This document shows positions 1 to 9,096 of a stretch of 64,000 nt of DNA, one piece after another (position 1 is the first letter of the stretch; every line of letters begins with the position of its first letter). The stretch is taken from positions 1,111,277 to 1,175,276 of the forward strand of contig NZ_CP024768.1 in the NCBI RefSeq assembly GCF_011395035.1, read 5' to 3'. This stretch comes from Pantoea cypripedii. Its GTDB lineage: Bacteria; Pseudomonadota; Gammaproteobacteria; Enterobacterales; Enterobacteriaceae. Below the pieces are notes generated by a model, which saw only the letters and a program-made list of their open reading frames with translations, had not been told where the DNA came from and did not search any database. The position numbers were made by a program, and so were the translations under genes.

Positions 1-687
1 ATTGCTGCAGCGGTGAAAGAGGGGCGTCGTGTCTATGACAACCTGAAGAAAACCATTCTGTTTGTGATGCCGACCTGTTTTGCTCAGGGGTTGTTGATCA
101 TCATTGCGATTCTGATGGGCAATCTGCTGCCCCTTACGCCGGTGCAGATTCTGTGGATGAACATGGCAACCTCGGCCACGCTTTCCTTTGGTCTCGCCTT
201 TGAACCGGCGGAGCAGAACATCATGCGCCGTCCGCCGCGTAACGTGCGCAGCAATGTGATGGATGGATTTGCCATCTGGCGTGTGGTGTTTGTTGGCCTG
301 CTGATCTCGGTCAGCGCCTTTATGCTGGAAGCCTGGCTGCAACCGCGCGGTTATAGTCCGGAATTTATCCGTACCGTGCTGTTGCAGATGCTGGTAACGG
401 CACAGTGGGTTTATATGCTCAACTGCCGTAACAGCGATGGCTTCTCACTTGATGCCGGGCTGTTGAAGAATCGGGGTATCTGGCTGGTGACGGTGGTGCT
501 GATTCTGCTTCAGGCGTTGATTATCTATGTGCCGCTGATGAATACCTTGTTTGGTACGCAACCGCTGCCGCTGAAATACTGGTTGATCGCCTTAGTGGTC
601 AGCGCCGGTATCTTTGTGCTGGTGGAGATAGAAAAACGCCTGACGCGCGGCTGGCGTGCATCAGGCGAGCAGGGGATAGTGCGTTAA
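1..687 (+). CDS. P-type cation-transporting ATPase, C-terminal part (gene cut by window start)
   Basis: The frame is open from the first base, so only the last 228 residues are present. The visible part begins at the segment EGRRVYDNLKK, which in P-type ATPases links the phosphorylation domain to the C-terminal membrane helices. The motif PLTPVQILWMNM follows, a hallmark of the M5-M6 region of P2-type cation pumps, and then an FGLAFEP loop and about four more hydrophobic helices. The protein should be an inner-membrane ATP-driven cation transporter. The ion cannot be told because the catalytic DKTG and the ion-site helix M4 lie outside the window. The 3' neighbour is convergent and a hairpin separates the two. 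The family is secure; the substrate is unknown. Confidence 0.85.
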   Translation: MAAAVKEGRRVYDNLKKTILFVMPTCFAQGLLIIIAILMGNLLPLTPVQILWMNMATSATLSFGLAFEPAEQNIMRRPPRNVRSNVMDGFAIWRVVFVGLLISVSAFMLEAWLQPRGYSPEFIRTVLLQMLVTAQWVYMLNCRNSDGFSLDAGLLKNRGIWLVTVVLILLQALIIYVPLMNTLFGTQPLPLKYWLIALVVSAGIFVLVEIEKRLTRGWRASGEQGIVR

Positions 688-694
688 TTATCAA

Positions 695-718
695 GGCGGG
701 TGCCGTTTGGCACTCGCC
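695..718. terminator. Hairpin between two convergent genes
   Basis: A 10-bp stem (one G-T pair) with a GTTT loop, GGCGGGTGCC/GGCACTCGCC, fills the space between two convergent stop codons. The U-tract is weak on the plus strand. It is probably a bidirectional terminator. Confidence 0.5.
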
Positions 719-719
719 A

Positions 720-1823
720 TCAATCGCGTTTTTTACCTTCTTCGATAAATTCTTCGTCAATTTCCTCAACGTTATCGCGATTGTCACGTCCGGAGAGCAG
801 ATTCCAGCAGGCGATAAACAGCGCGGCGATGAGGGGACCGATAACGAAGCCGTTGATACCATAAACTTCCATGCCGCCGAGGGTGGCGATCAGAATCATA
901 TAGTCCGGCATTTTGGTGTCTTTCCCCACCAGCAATGGGCGCAGGATATTATCCACCAGACCCACGACCACCACGAAAAAGCCGATCAGGAAGAACCCTT
1001 TCCACAGCGCACCGGTGGCGAAGAAGAAAATGGTGGCCGGTACCCACACGATAGCGGAACCAATTGCCGGAACCAGTGACAGGAACGCCATCAGCGCGCC
1101 CCACAGCAGACTGCCGTCAATGCCAGTGAACCAGAATGCCAGCCCGCCCAGCACCCCCTGAACCACCGCGACCACCACCGTCCCTTTAACCGTGGCGCGG
1201 GATACAGCGGCAAATTTCAGCAGCAGGTGATGCTTAACGTGAGTGGAGAGCGGCAGCGATTCGAGGATCAGGCTGACCAGCCAGGCACCGTCTTTCAGCA
1301 GGAAAAACAGCAGGTACAACATCACGCCAAAACCTACGGTAAAGGTGAAGGTGCCTTTGCCAATGATGAACACGCTGCCTGCCATGTACTGGCCACCCTT
1401 GAGGGCAAAACCGGAGAGTTTTTCCTGAATTTGCGCGGCGTTGTTCAGGTGATGCTCGGACAGGTAACTGCGCGCCCACTCGGGCAGATGCTGAAACAGA
1501 TCGGCAAACACCGCTGGAAACTGCGAGGAGTTGTTTTGCAGTTTGTTGTAGACGGTGTTGATCTCCACCACCAGCGACGATGTAACGATTGCCAGTGGTG
1601 TGAAGACGATCAGGCAGATAATCAACAGCGTAATCAGCGAAGCCAGCCCATTCCGATCCCCCAGTTTTTGCCGCAGCAGTGATTTCAGTGGATGGAAAAT
1701 CACCGCCAGAATCGCCGCCCACAAAATGGCGGAAAAGTAAGGTGCGAGCACATCAAAAAACGCCACCGTGACAATCGCCAGGATGACAATGAAAAAGCCG
1801 ATATTCAATCCTTTAACTTGCAT
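720..1823 (-). CDS. AI-2E family transporter (PF01594-type permease)
   Basis: This is a polytopic inner-membrane protein of about 367 residues. It has two N-terminal hydrophobic helices, a soluble stretch at about 70-150, and then a run of hydrophobic helices. Conserved AI-2E-family features are visible: the SLVPAIGSAIVWVPA helix near residue 250, the DNILRPLLVGK motif and the GFVIGPLIAALF C-terminal helix. The family includes exporters such as TqsA and PerM; no specific substrate can be assigned. The C-terminus is highly charged (EEIDEEFIEEGKKRD). I prefer the ATG at 1823, which has AAGAGA seven bases upstream, over the in-frame GTG at 1829. It is monocistronic and convergent with the ATPase. 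Confidence 0.85.
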   Translation of the reverse strand: MQVKGLNIGFFIVILAIVTVAFFDVLAPYFSAILWAAILAVIFHPLKSLLRQKLGDRNGLASLITLLIICLIVFTPLAIVTSSLVVEINTVYNKLQNNSSQFPAVFADLFQHLPEWARSYLSEHHLNNAAQIQEKLSGFALKGGQYMAGSVFIIGKGTFTFTVGFGVMLYLLFFLLKDGAWLVSLILESLPLSTHVKHHLLLKFAAVSRATVKGTVVVAVVQGVLGGLAFWFTGIDGSLLWGALMAFLSLVPAIGSAIVWVPATIFFFATGALWKGFFLIGFFVVVVGLVDNILRPLLVGKDTKMPDYMILIATLGGMEVYGINGFVIGPLIAALFIACWNLLSGRDNRDNVEEIDEEFIEEGKKRD

Positions 1824-2006
1824 TAACACGTCTCTTAAATAATGGGGACGAATGAACTATAGAAGGTCTGATGAGGAACGTAACAAATTCGGATGACAGG
1901 AAACCGGCCAACTGATGTCCCGATTTGTCCCAGCTTCGTCCGGCCAGGGACTATTCAGATACCGTTGCCGCCAGCGATGATGGCATTTTACCGACAGGAG
2001 AAAACC

Positions 2007-2240
2007 ATGCTGGAATTACGCCCCAACTGTGAATGCTGTGATAAAGATTTGCCGCCGGAAGCGCATGACGCGCGTATCTGTTCGTTCGAGTGTACCTTCT
2101 GCGCCAGCTGTGCCAGCGAGATTCTGCATGAACGTTGCCCCAACTGTGGCGGGGAGCTGGTGCGTCGCCCCATCCGTCCGGCTGCTGAGTTGCTCCTGCA
2201 TCCGGCGTCAACCACGCGTCGTAAATCGGTTTTGCGTTGA
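2007..2240 (+). CDS. DUF1272-type small cysteine-rich (zinc) protein
   Basis: This 77-residue protein starts at an ATG with a good site (ACAGGAG) upstream. The N-terminal 50 residues carry the cysteine pattern of the DUF1272 family: CECC near residues 8-11, then an FECTFCASC cluster and HERCPNCGG. These eight or so cysteines almost certainly bind zinc. The C-terminus is basic and proline-rich (RRPIRPAAELL ... TTRRKS). The molecular function of the family is unknown. The longer in-frame extension upstream lacks a ribosome site. The gene stands alone, divergent from the AI-2E permease. Confidence 0.8.
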   Translation: MLELRPNCECCDKDLPPEAHDARICSFECTFCASCASEILHERCPNCGGELVRRPIRPAAELLLHPASTTRRKSVLR

Positions 2241-3102
2241 GTGACATTTTTTCCACTGGCAGTTTGTTCCAAAGCAAATACCTAAACATGAGTATTGCAC
2301 AGGGTATTATTCGCTTCATCTTTAAGGTGGAAAAAGAAAAGAATCTCCAGAGGGCTGATTCAGGCAGAATTAATGCATCTTATGGACTTCATTAATACTG
2401 CTAATATTGAGCTCTGTATTAATCACTGTTGTGTATTAAATCTTCCCGACCGGAATTTATACCAATTGGTGAAAAATAAAATTTGTCTTAATGGCCGTGA
2501 GACGGAAGAGATTACCGGGCGGTTTCTGTTTAGGGTGGGTTTTTTATTGATTTTAATGGTTTTTTTATGATTTCAGTGGTTCGCTTCTCTGGAGTTAGTT
2601 GATCCGGTAAAATATCGTATGATTTGTGCTGGTCGGAGCACAGACCTTATTCCCGGCGAAATGATGTAGCGCAATACATTATTTCTTTACCCCGCTAACT
2701 CTTTACGTATTTTTCCGAAAAATAGTCATTTTTAAAAGTTTTTTTCATTTTTAAATGGTATTGTTTACCGGCAATGCTAGTGATGTGGCGTTGTGTGCTT
2801 CAGTTTTACCCTCACTTTTTGCAGGGTTCTCCCTCTTTATGCAATAAATGGAAATTGATTCCTCCCGATCCCTGCGATCGGGCTTTCTTTTCTCTCCCGT
2901 ATGTTTCCGCATGGCAAATATTGCTGCTTTTTCGGTCCAATGAATGTCAGTCCAGACACAAACGTTAAGAAAGCGATAATTCGAGGTAATTTATTGTAAG
3001 TCGGCGGTTTTTTAGGATTTTTGGAAATGCGCTTTTGCCTCCATATCATCAATAGTATGGCTTAACGGCGCTACCATAGCCGTTATCATTGGAGGTAACA
3101 CC
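2241..3102. other. AT-rich 0.86 kb without a confident gene
   Basis: The base composition is clearly richer in A+T than the flanks. Two short open frames can be read: ATG at 2288, 35 codons, starting MSIAQGIIRF; and a longer frame in another phase, 2295-2570, ending in a hydrophobic tail. Neither has a good ribosome site or a recognised family, so I annotate neither. The phase change could mean a decayed small gene. The 3' part (about 2600-3100) has oligo-T and oligo-A tracts and probably holds the promoter and leader of the RcnB-like gene. Confidence 0.4.
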
Positions 3103-3567
3103 ATGAAAAAAACAACATTGACAGTCGTCGCTTCGCTTATTGCATGCAGCTCACTTATTTCCAGCGTCTCCTGGGCCGATGGTCCGGGTGATCAACACTG
3201 GCAGCCACACGGTGGCAACCAGCATCAGGATCACGGCAATGGCCCCGATCATAGTGGCAATCGTGGTCCCGACCATGGCTATAACCGTGGCCCTGATCGT
3301 GGTAATGACCATTACGCGGGTCGTCCGATGCCGGAAGGCCATCGCGGCGGGGATCGTTTCGCCTGGAATGGCCATGACTTCCGTCGCGGCTATCCGGCAC
3401 CGCCGGAGTTCCGTGGCCCGCATTATCGCGTTGATGACTGGCGTGGACGCGGTCTGTATGAGCCGCCGCGCGGCGAGCACTGGGCTTATATCGACGGTAA
3501 CTATGTTCTGGTCGCAGCAGCCACCGGTATCATCACCGCCATTCTGCTGAATAACGCCTTCAACTAA
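3103..3567 (+). CDS. RcnB-like periplasmic protein, His/Gly/Asp-rich
   Basis: This is a 154-residue secreted protein. Residues 1-25 form a signal peptide (MKKTTL..., hydrophobic core, cleavage after SWA). Residues 26-85 are a low-complexity stretch with repeated GPDHG/NRGPD units, rich in histidine, asparagine and aspartate. The C-terminal third has the RcnB-type pattern: YRVDDWRGRGLYEPPRGEHWAYIDGNYVLVAAATGII. In E. coli RcnB affects nickel/cobalt homeostasis, and related paralogues of unknown role are common. The histidine-rich part could bind metal, which is inference. GGAGG lies upstream of the ATG and a strong terminator follows, so it is a single-gene unit. Confidence 0.8.
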   Translation: MKKTTLTVVASLIACSSLISSVSWADGPGDQHWQPHGGNQHQDHGNGPDHSGNRGPDHGYNRGPDRGNDHYAGRPMPEGHRGGDRFAWNGHDFRRGYPAPPEFRGPHYRVDDWRGRGLYEPPRGEHWAYIDGNYVLVAAATGIITAILLNNAFN

Positions 3568-3575
3568 TCTCCCGC

Positions 3576-3604
3576 AGACGGATGGCACCCGCCATCCGTC
3601 TTTT
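3576..3604 (+). terminator. Rho-independent terminator of the RcnB-like gene
   Basis: An 11-bp perfect stem, AGACGGATGGC/GCCATCCGTCT, with a short loop is followed by a T run. Confidence 0.85.
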
Positions 3605-3677
3605 CGCTGTTTTCTCCCCCCTGCCAGGCTATCCTGTAAAGCGTCTGTATTTCCTTTCAAAGCGCTAAGGAGTGATG

Positions 3678-4505
3678 ATGGCCGTGGTAAAAATGGTGGC
3701 GGTTGATATGGACGGCACCTTTCTCGACGATAAGAAACAGTACAATCGCGCGCGTTTTCAAGCCTGTTACCACCAGATGCAGCAACGTGGCATCAAGTTC
3801 GTGGTCGCCAGCGGTAACCAGTATTATCAACTCAAATCTTTCTTCCCCGACATTGCCAGTGACATCGCTTTTGTGGCCGAAAATGGCGCATGGATTATTG
3901 ACCGGGATGAAGAGTTGTTCTGTGGCGCGTTTTCACGCGAAGACATTCATGCGGTGATGGATACGCTGCAACGCGGCCACTATCCGGACCTGAAATACCT
4001 GATCGCCGGTCGCAACAGCGCTTACTACTTCTCGGGTATCGATGAGCAATGGCTGACGAAGATGCGTCATTACTGCCATCGGTTAACAGCCATCGATAAT
4101 CTGAGTGACACCGGCGATGACAAACTGTTCAAATTTGCCCTCAACCTCTCCGACGACTATGTGGCGATTTTGATGGCCGATATTGAGCGTTTGCATCATG
4201 GTGCTGCGGCAGCGACGTCCAGCGGCCATGGTTCGGTGGATTTGATTGTGCCGGGCCTGCATAAAGCTAATGGTCTGCGCCTGCTGCAAACCCGCTGGGG
4301 CATCAACAATGATGAAGTGCTGGCTTTCGGCGATGGCGGCAACGATCTGGAAATGCTGGTGCAATCTGGCTTTAGCTTTGCCATGCAAAATGCGCCGCAG
4401 CGTGTGAAACAGGCCGCGCGTTATCAGGCTCCGTCCAACAATGACGAGGGCGTGTTGCAGGTGATTGAGCAGATGCTGGCAGGGCAGGGGCCGTTCCAGG
4501 TTTGA
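3678..4505 (+). CDS. ybiV: HAD-IIB (Cof-type) sugar phosphatase, YbiV/SupH-like
   Basis: The protein has all HAD motifs: motif I DMDGTFLDD near residue 9 (nucleophile and acid/base Asp), motif II VVASGNQYYQL near residue 45, the conserved lysine, and motif IV FGDGGNDLEML near residue 215. The insert between motifs is the C2-type cap. The sequence follows E. coli YbiV closely (KFVVASGNQYYQL, FVAENGA, DLIVPGLHKANG), an Mg-dependent sugar phosphatase active on compounds such as ribose-5-phosphate and fructose-1-phosphate. Three starts are possible (GTG 3672, ATG 3675, ATG 3678). The last is best spaced from TAAGGAG. It is monocistronic. Confidence 0.88.
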   Translation: MAVVKMVAVDMDGTFLDDKKQYNRARFQACYHQMQQRGIKFVVASGNQYYQLKSFFPDIASDIAFVAENGAWIIDRDEELFCGAFSREDIHAVMDTLQRGHYPDLKYLIAGRNSAYYFSGIDEQWLTKMRHYCHRLTAIDNLSDTGDDKLFKFALNLSDDYVAILMADIERLHHGAAAATSSGHGSVDLIVPGLHKANGLRLLQTRWGINNDEVLAFGDGGNDLEMLVQSGFSFAMQNAPQRVKQAARYQAPSNNDEGVLQVIEQMLAGQGPFQV

Positions 4506-4514
4506 TGCATTGGC

Positions 4515-4586
4515 GTAGCGGCGCGATTTATCGCGCGGGTTCGTTTCGGCGATGCTGCCAAAAATGCGCGATAATTGCGCCGCTAC
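4515..4586. repeat. REP pair (REPIN-like) after ybiV
   Basis: The direct copy (GTAGCGGCGCGATT... at 4515-4536) and an inverted, slightly degenerate copy (4566-4586, ending GCGCCGCTAC) face each other around about 29 bases. It is the same palindrome family as at 17758, 32088, 42875, 61600 and 63656. Confidence 0.8.
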
Positions 4587-4610
4587 GAATGGGGTCTGTG
4601 CTTGCGCGGA

Positions 4611-5774
4611 TTAAACGATCTGCCAGGCGGCGGCAATCATGTCGCGCAGGATCTCCTGGTCGTAATTGACCCAGCCATTTTTACTGTTCGCGCGCGCCAC
4701 AATCCACTCTACCTCGGCGGTGGATAAGGTGGGGCCATCCAGCCAGAACGGCATGATAGCGTGCTGTTGCAACCAGGCTTTTAACGCCAGCGCCGGAGGT
4801 GCCGGATCATCGGGCAACAGTTGCTGCGCCAGTTGTGCCATCAGACGCTGCTGTTCGGGGTGTTCACCTTCAGCGAGAACCTCAAGGAACGGGAACAACA
4901 GACGCCCACAGACCTCCCCATGATGGAAAGGCTTAATCGCCCCCAGTTCCCCGGCGATGCCGTGGATGACCCCCAATCCGGCGCTGCTCAGGCATACGCC
5001 TCCCAACCATGAGGCCATCATCATCGCTTCGCGCGCATCATCACCCGTCTGGTCGTGACGATTGAGCGCTGGCCAGGCTTTGAAGAACAGTCGCAGGCCA
5101 TTCAGCGCCATTTGCTGACTGAACAAATTGCCTTTGCGTGACAGATACGCCTCAAACAAATGGGTGAAGGCGTCAATGGCGCAGGTTGCCAGCACCGTAT
5201 CGGGCGCACCTTTGAGTAAATCAGGGTCGAGAATTGCCACCTGTGGCACAAATACCGGATGGCGCAGCGAGGCTTTCACCTGGATATTTTGCTGATCGGT
5301 GACGACGGCATTCTGCGTGGCTTCGCTACCCGTACCGGCGGTGGTGGGAATGGCGATCAGCGGCAGTGTCACGGGTTGCACCGGCGTATCACCGACTTTT
5401 TCCAGATAACGTGCGGTAGGCAGCGGGTGTTGCATCATGGCGCTGAAGGCTTTGGCCGCGTCCAGCACGCTGCCGCCCCCGATCGCCACCACACGATCCA
5501 CATGACCGCGCCAGCGAGTCACCCAGGCGTCGATCTCCGCGGGGGATGCCTCATGGCTGACGATCTCATAGCCAAGAATGTGATCGTTAAGCGCCGTACC
5601 CAGACGCGCCCAGGCCGGGCCGTTGAGAAACGAGCGACCGCAGAACAGCAGCGTCGACTGCGGATTCGCGGCAAGTAACGGCACCAGACGGTCAATGCTG
5701 CCGCGGGCAAACAGGGTTTGTTGATTACTGTACAGCTCAATCAGATTCTCACTCACCTGCAGATCCTTTTTCAT
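4611..5774 (-). CDS. Iron-containing (group III) alcohol dehydrogenase family protein
   Basis: About 387 residues. The nucleotide-binding signature AIGGGSVLDAAKA lies near residue 95 and the family motif IPTTAGTGSEATQNAV near residue 145. Metal ligands are expected at DAFTH (Asp and His pair, about residue 205) and in GVIHGIAGELGA and FHHGEVCGRLL. The family reduces aldehydes or ketones, or oxidises alcohols, with NAD(P) and Fe or Zn; the substrate here is unknown. I start at ATG 5774 (MKKDLQ). The frame continues to a TTG at 5822 but that stretch looks non-coding, and no clear ribosome site precedes either start. It is divergent from gntT, so it may serve sugar-acid or hydroxy-acid metabolism. 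Confidence 0.8.
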   Translation of the reverse strand: MKKDLQVSENLIELYSNQQTLFARGSIDRLVPLLAANPQSTLLFCGRSFLNGPAWARLGTALNDHILGYEIVSHEASPAEIDAWVTRWRGHVDRVVAIGGGSVLDAAKAFSAMMQHPLPTARYLEKVGDTPVQPVTLPLIAIPTTAGTGSEATQNAVVTDQQNIQVKASLRHPVFVPQVAILDPDLLKGAPDTVLATCAIDAFTHLFEAYLSRKGNLFSQQMALNGLRLFFKAWPALNRHDQTGDDAREAMMMASWLGGVCLSSAGLGVIHGIAGELGAIKPFHHGEVCGRLLFPFLEVLAEGEHPEQQRLMAQLAQQLLPDDPAPPALALKAWLQQHAIMPFWLDGPTLSTAEVEWIVARANSKNGWVNYDQEILRDMIAAAWQIV

Positions 5775-5904
5775 GGGCGGAAAACCCTTAGTGTAACCAA
5801 ACCCTCCCAGCTGCCGGGACAAACATTCTGATAACCGACGGGCAAAAATTTGATCACCTTCTCAATTCAGAAATTCACCTGCCGCAGCAGGTGATTTCTT
5901 CATC

Positions 5905-5934
5905 TTGTTACCCTTAACATGATACCGGTAACAA
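5905..5934. promoter_or_regulatory. Two adjacent GntR-type operators upstream of gntT
   Basis: Two palindromic elements lie side by side: TTGTTACCCTTAACAT (5905-5920) and ATGATACCGGTAACAA (5919-5934). Both match the known GntR operator pattern ATGTTACC-GGTAACAT of gluconate genes. They lie between the divergent dehydrogenase and gntT and could control both. Confidence 0.65.
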
Positions 5935-6045
5935 GATGCATCGCGATGTAACAACATCTCAAACGCTGCTGTATCCATCGTCCTCAGGACTTATCACAAC
6001 AAACCGCTGCCGGTGAAAGACCGTGCAAAAAGGTGGAGAAAAATT

Positions 6046-7362
6046 ATGCCATTACTCTACGTGGCAATTGGCGTGGCGTTACTGCTACTGCTGATGATTC
6101 GCTTCAAACTGAACGGCTTTATCGCGCTGATTCTGGTGGCGCTGGCAGTCGGCATGATGCAGGGCATGCCCGTCAACAAAGTGATCGGATCGATCAAAAC
6201 CGGTGTTGGCGGCACGCTGGGCAGCCTGGCACTGATCATGGGGTTCGGTGCCATGCTGGGCAAACTGCTGGCCGATTGTGGTGGTGCACAACGTATTGCC
6301 ACCACGTTGATCGAAAAGTTTGGGCAAAAGCATATTCAGTGGGCGCTGGTGCTGACCGGCTTCACCGTGGGCTTTGCGCTATTTTACGAAGTGGGCTTTG
6401 TGCTGATGCTGCCGCTGGTGTTCAGTATTGCCGCGTCAGCCCGCGTCCCCTTGTTGTTTGTCGGCGTGCCGATGGCGGCTGCGCTGTCGGTCACACACGG
6501 CTTTTTACCGCCGCACCCGGGTCCAACCGCGATTGCCACGCTGTTCAATGCGGATATGGGCAAAACCCTGCTGTTCGGCACCCTGCTGGGCATCCCTACC
6601 GTTATTCTGGCAGGACCGGTCTACGCTCGTTTTCTGAAAGGTATCGATAAACCGATTCCTGAAGGGTTGTGGAACCCGAAAACCTTTAGTGAAGCGGAGA
6701 TGCCGGGCTTTGGCGTCAGCGTTGGCACCGCGCTGGTGCCGGTGATTCTGATGGCCCTGCGTGCGGTGGCCGAAATGGTCTTGCCAAAAGGGCATGTGAT
6801 TCTGCCTTACGCTGAGTTCTTTGGTGACCCGATCATGGCGACGCTGATTGCGGTGTTGATTGCGATCTTCACCTTTGGCCTGAATCGCGGACGCAGCATG
6901 GATGAAGTGATGGGCACGCTGAGCGATTCCATCAAAATCATTGCCATGATGTTGCTGATTATCGGGGGCGGCGGGGCATTTAAGCAGGTGCTGGTGGATA
7001 GCGGCGTCGATAAATATATCGCCAGTATGATGCATGAAACCAATGTGTCCCCGATCTTTATGGCCTGGTCGATTGCGGCGGTGCTGCGTATTGCACTCGG
7101 TTCCGCTACCGTGGCCGCGATTACGGCGGGTGGCATTGTGGCGCCGTTGATCGCCACCTCCGGAGCCAGCCCGGAACTGATGGTCATTGCCGTCGGCTCA
7201 GGCAGCGTGATTTTTTCTCACGTCAACGATCCGGGGTTCTGGCTGTTTAAGGAGTATTTCAACCTGACGATCGGCGAAACCATTCGTTCCTGGTCAGTGC
7301 TGGAGACCATCATTTCAGTCTGTGGTTTGGTGGGTTGTCTGCTGCTGTCGATGGTGATTTGA
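6046..7362 (+). CDS. gntT: High-affinity gluconate permease of the GntP family
   Basis: The 438-residue polytopic inner-membrane H+/gluconate symporter aligns end to end with E. coli GntT. The start MPLLYVAIGV, the block MQGMPVNKVIGSIKTGVGGTLG, the loop THGFLPPHPGPTAIA and the C-terminal HVNDPGFWLFKEYFN are recognisable. The ATG at 6046 has GGTGGAG upstream; the frame upstream of it is not needed. Two GntR-type operators lie about 120 bases upstream, so induction by gluconate is likely. Gluconate kinase and gntR itself are not in the window. The protein is intact. Confidence 0.93.
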   Translation: MPLLYVAIGVALLLLLMIRFKLNGFIALILVALAVGMMQGMPVNKVIGSIKTGVGGTLGSLALIMGFGAMLGKLLADCGGAQRIATTLIEKFGQKHIQWALVLTGFTVGFALFYEVGFVLMLPLVFSIAASARVPLLFVGVPMAAALSVTHGFLPPHPGPTAIATLFNADMGKTLLFGTLLGIPTVILAGPVYARFLKGIDKPIPEGLWNPKTFSEAEMPGFGVSVGTALVPVILMALRAVAEMVLPKGHVILPYAEFFGDPIMATLIAVLIAIFTFGLNRGRSMDEVMGTLSDSIKIIAMMLLIIGGGGAFKQVLVDSGVDKYIASMMHETNVSPIFMAWSIAAVLRIALGSATVAAITAGGIVAPLIATSGASPELMVIAVGSGSVIFSHVNDPGFWLFKEYFNLTIGETIRSWSVLETIISVCGLVGCLLLSMVI

Positions 7363-7401
7363 TGTGAAGCTGCTGAGGCATTGCGCCTCAGCAGTTGCGG
7401 T

Positions 7402-8484
7402 CTACTGCGCCAGTGCGCGGAAGGCCGCCAGTTCCTCTTCAGGCATCCCCGCCTGTAAAGCCGCCTGGCAAATTTTTTCCCAGCTATTGGTATCCAGCGG
7501 AATGCCGTCGCATTCACGCTCCAGACGATTGTTCTCTTCCCATTCGCCCGGTATCTGAATCGGCGCATCGCCACTTTGCGGTGAGCGTTTTACCCAACTG
7601 AGGAAGGATTCTGCTTCCTGCTGCATGGCGGGCGCATCAAAGGCATCTGGATTCACGATGATGGTGGTCATGCAGTTGAAGATGGCATCGTGGCAGCTCA
7701 CCAGGGTTTCATCATGTGTGGTACGTCCACCGGAGAGCGCGCCACCGAGAATTTCGCACATGGTAGCCAGCGCATAACCCTTATGCAGGCCGAAGGGCAG
7801 CAGTGAACCGTAGGGTTCCTGATGCATCACGCCAGGCTCGGTGGTGCCTTTGCCCTGATGATCGATCAGATAACCCGGTGCCACCTGCTGTTCTTTATTC
7901 CAGGCCACGCGGGTTTTGCCGAAAGCAATGCCGCTGGTGGCGAAATCAAGCAGCAGCGGTTTGGCGTTGGTACGTGGGAAGATGGCACAGAAGGGGTTAG
8001 TCCCAAAACGACGGTCGCTGCCGTTGAATGGCGCAACCATCGGATCACCCGCGACGTTGACGAAGTGAAAAGAGACAAACCCGGCAGCGGCACATTGTTC
8101 AGCCCAGTGACCGATGCGCCCGATATGATGTGAATCGTGCAGACCCACGGCGGCGATGCCAAATTTAGCCGCACGCTCAATCCCCATCTTCATCGCTTCC
8201 CATGCGGCGACCTGGCCAAAACCATTATGACCGCTGAGAGTGAGCACCGCGCCGACATCTTTTTCAATCGTGGTGTGCTGATTCAGCTGCAAAAAACCCT
8301 GAGAGAGAGAAATCATATAGCTTGGGATCATGCCGACGCCATGAGAATCATGACCTGCCAGATTCGCCGCCACCAGGTGGTCGGCTACCAGCCGCGCTTC
8401 GTCGGCACTACTGCCTGCATGTAACCAGATAGCCTGAACAAACTGATGGAGCCGGGAAGAAGGGATACGAAGAAGGGCACTCAC
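7402..8484 (-). CDS. hcxB: Ldh-family hydroxycarboxylate dehydrogenase (YbiC/HcxB-like)
   Basis: This 360-residue member of the malate/L-lactate dehydrogenase (LDH2/MDH2) family follows E. coli YbiC (HcxB). Shared segments include NLAGHDSHGVGMIPSY with the catalytic His near residue 48, SHHIGRIGHWAEQCAAAGFVS, the NADH site GTNPFCAIFPR and LLLDFATSGIAFGKTRVA. HcxB oxidises or reduces small 2-hydroxy/2-oxo acids. The start is GTG at 8484 with AAAGGAG upstream. It is convergent with gntT and close to an alcohol dehydrogenase, so the three genes may form a hydroxy-acid locus. That functional link is inference. Confidence 0.85.
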   Translation of the reverse strand: MSALLRIPSSRLHQFVQAIWLHAGSSADEARLVADHLVAANLAGHDSHGVGMIPSYMISLSQGFLQLNQHTTIEKDVGAVLTLSGHNGFGQVAAWEAMKMGIERAAKFGIAAVGLHDSHHIGRIGHWAEQCAAAGFVSFHFVNVAGDPMVAPFNGSDRRFGTNPFCAIFPRTNAKPLLLDFATSGIAFGKTRVAWNKEQQVAPGYLIDHQGKGTTEPGVMHQEPYGSLLPFGLHKGYALATMCEILGGALSGGRTTHDETLVSCHDAIFNCMTTIIVNPDAFDAPAMQQEAESFLSWVKRSPQSGDAPIQIPGEWEENNRLERECDGIPLDTNSWEKICQAALQAGMPEEELAAFRALAQ

Positions 8485-8591
8485 GCGGTTGATCTCCTTT
8501 CAAAATAGGTACTTCATCCTGCGACGAATGCTTAATAACGGCAAGTGAGAATTGCAGAAAGCAAAGGGCCACAAAATGTGGCCCCAAAAAC

Positions 8592-8837
8592 TCAGTGTGG
8601 TTGTTCAAAACCTGCTTTAACCATTTGATCGCGCAATGCGCGGGTAATCTCACGGTTCCCACCCGTGACAGGATAAATGACATTGTTGACGACATCGTCA
8701 AGATAATGTTCTTCAAACTCCTGCATGGTGAGCTGGGTGCCACCTTCATCATTGATGGCAATGCTTCCCCTGATGTGATTGCCATAGTCCTTTGCCCTCA
8801 GGCTATAACGCCCCATGCTGGTATTTATCGTGCTCAT
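8592..8837 (-). CDS. Hypothetical 81-residue protein
   Basis: I do not recognise the family. The product is small and soluble, with no signal peptide or membrane segment. It contains an acidic middle (EEHYLDDVVNNVIYPV) and a C-terminal helix-like stretch (REITRALRDQMVKAGFEQPH). AAGGAG lies six bases before the ATG, which supports translation. It could be transcribed with the downstream hcxB-like gene (gap of 107 bases) or alone. Confidence 0.65.
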   Translation of the reverse strand: MSTINTSMGRYSLRAKDYGNHIRGSIAINDEGGTQLTMQEFEEHYLDDVVNNVIYPVTGGNREITRALRDQMVKAGFEQPH

Positions 8838-9096
8838 AGAATCTCCTTGTTACTTAGGCAGTGATAACAATTGAGGCCTGCTACAGGCGTTGTAAGTTTA
8901 GACAGTGCGCGGCGGGAGAACGAAGCGGCAAAGTTAAGAAAAATCTCTAGCTGAGACCAGCCTCGCAGAAATAATCATCAGATAAACGCAACGACAGCAT
9001 TATGGCGTGATGGCTATCGCACCTGACAGCAGAAGCAGGATCTTCATCTATACTTGAGTTAACTGGCGCTATTAATGACGAGAAAAGGAGTGGGAA

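Noticed and set aside
3151..3660. Long minus-strand frame across the RcnB-like gene
   Set aside because: It is antisense to a gene with a clear signal peptide, ribosome site and terminator, and arises from the repetitive GC-rich codons.
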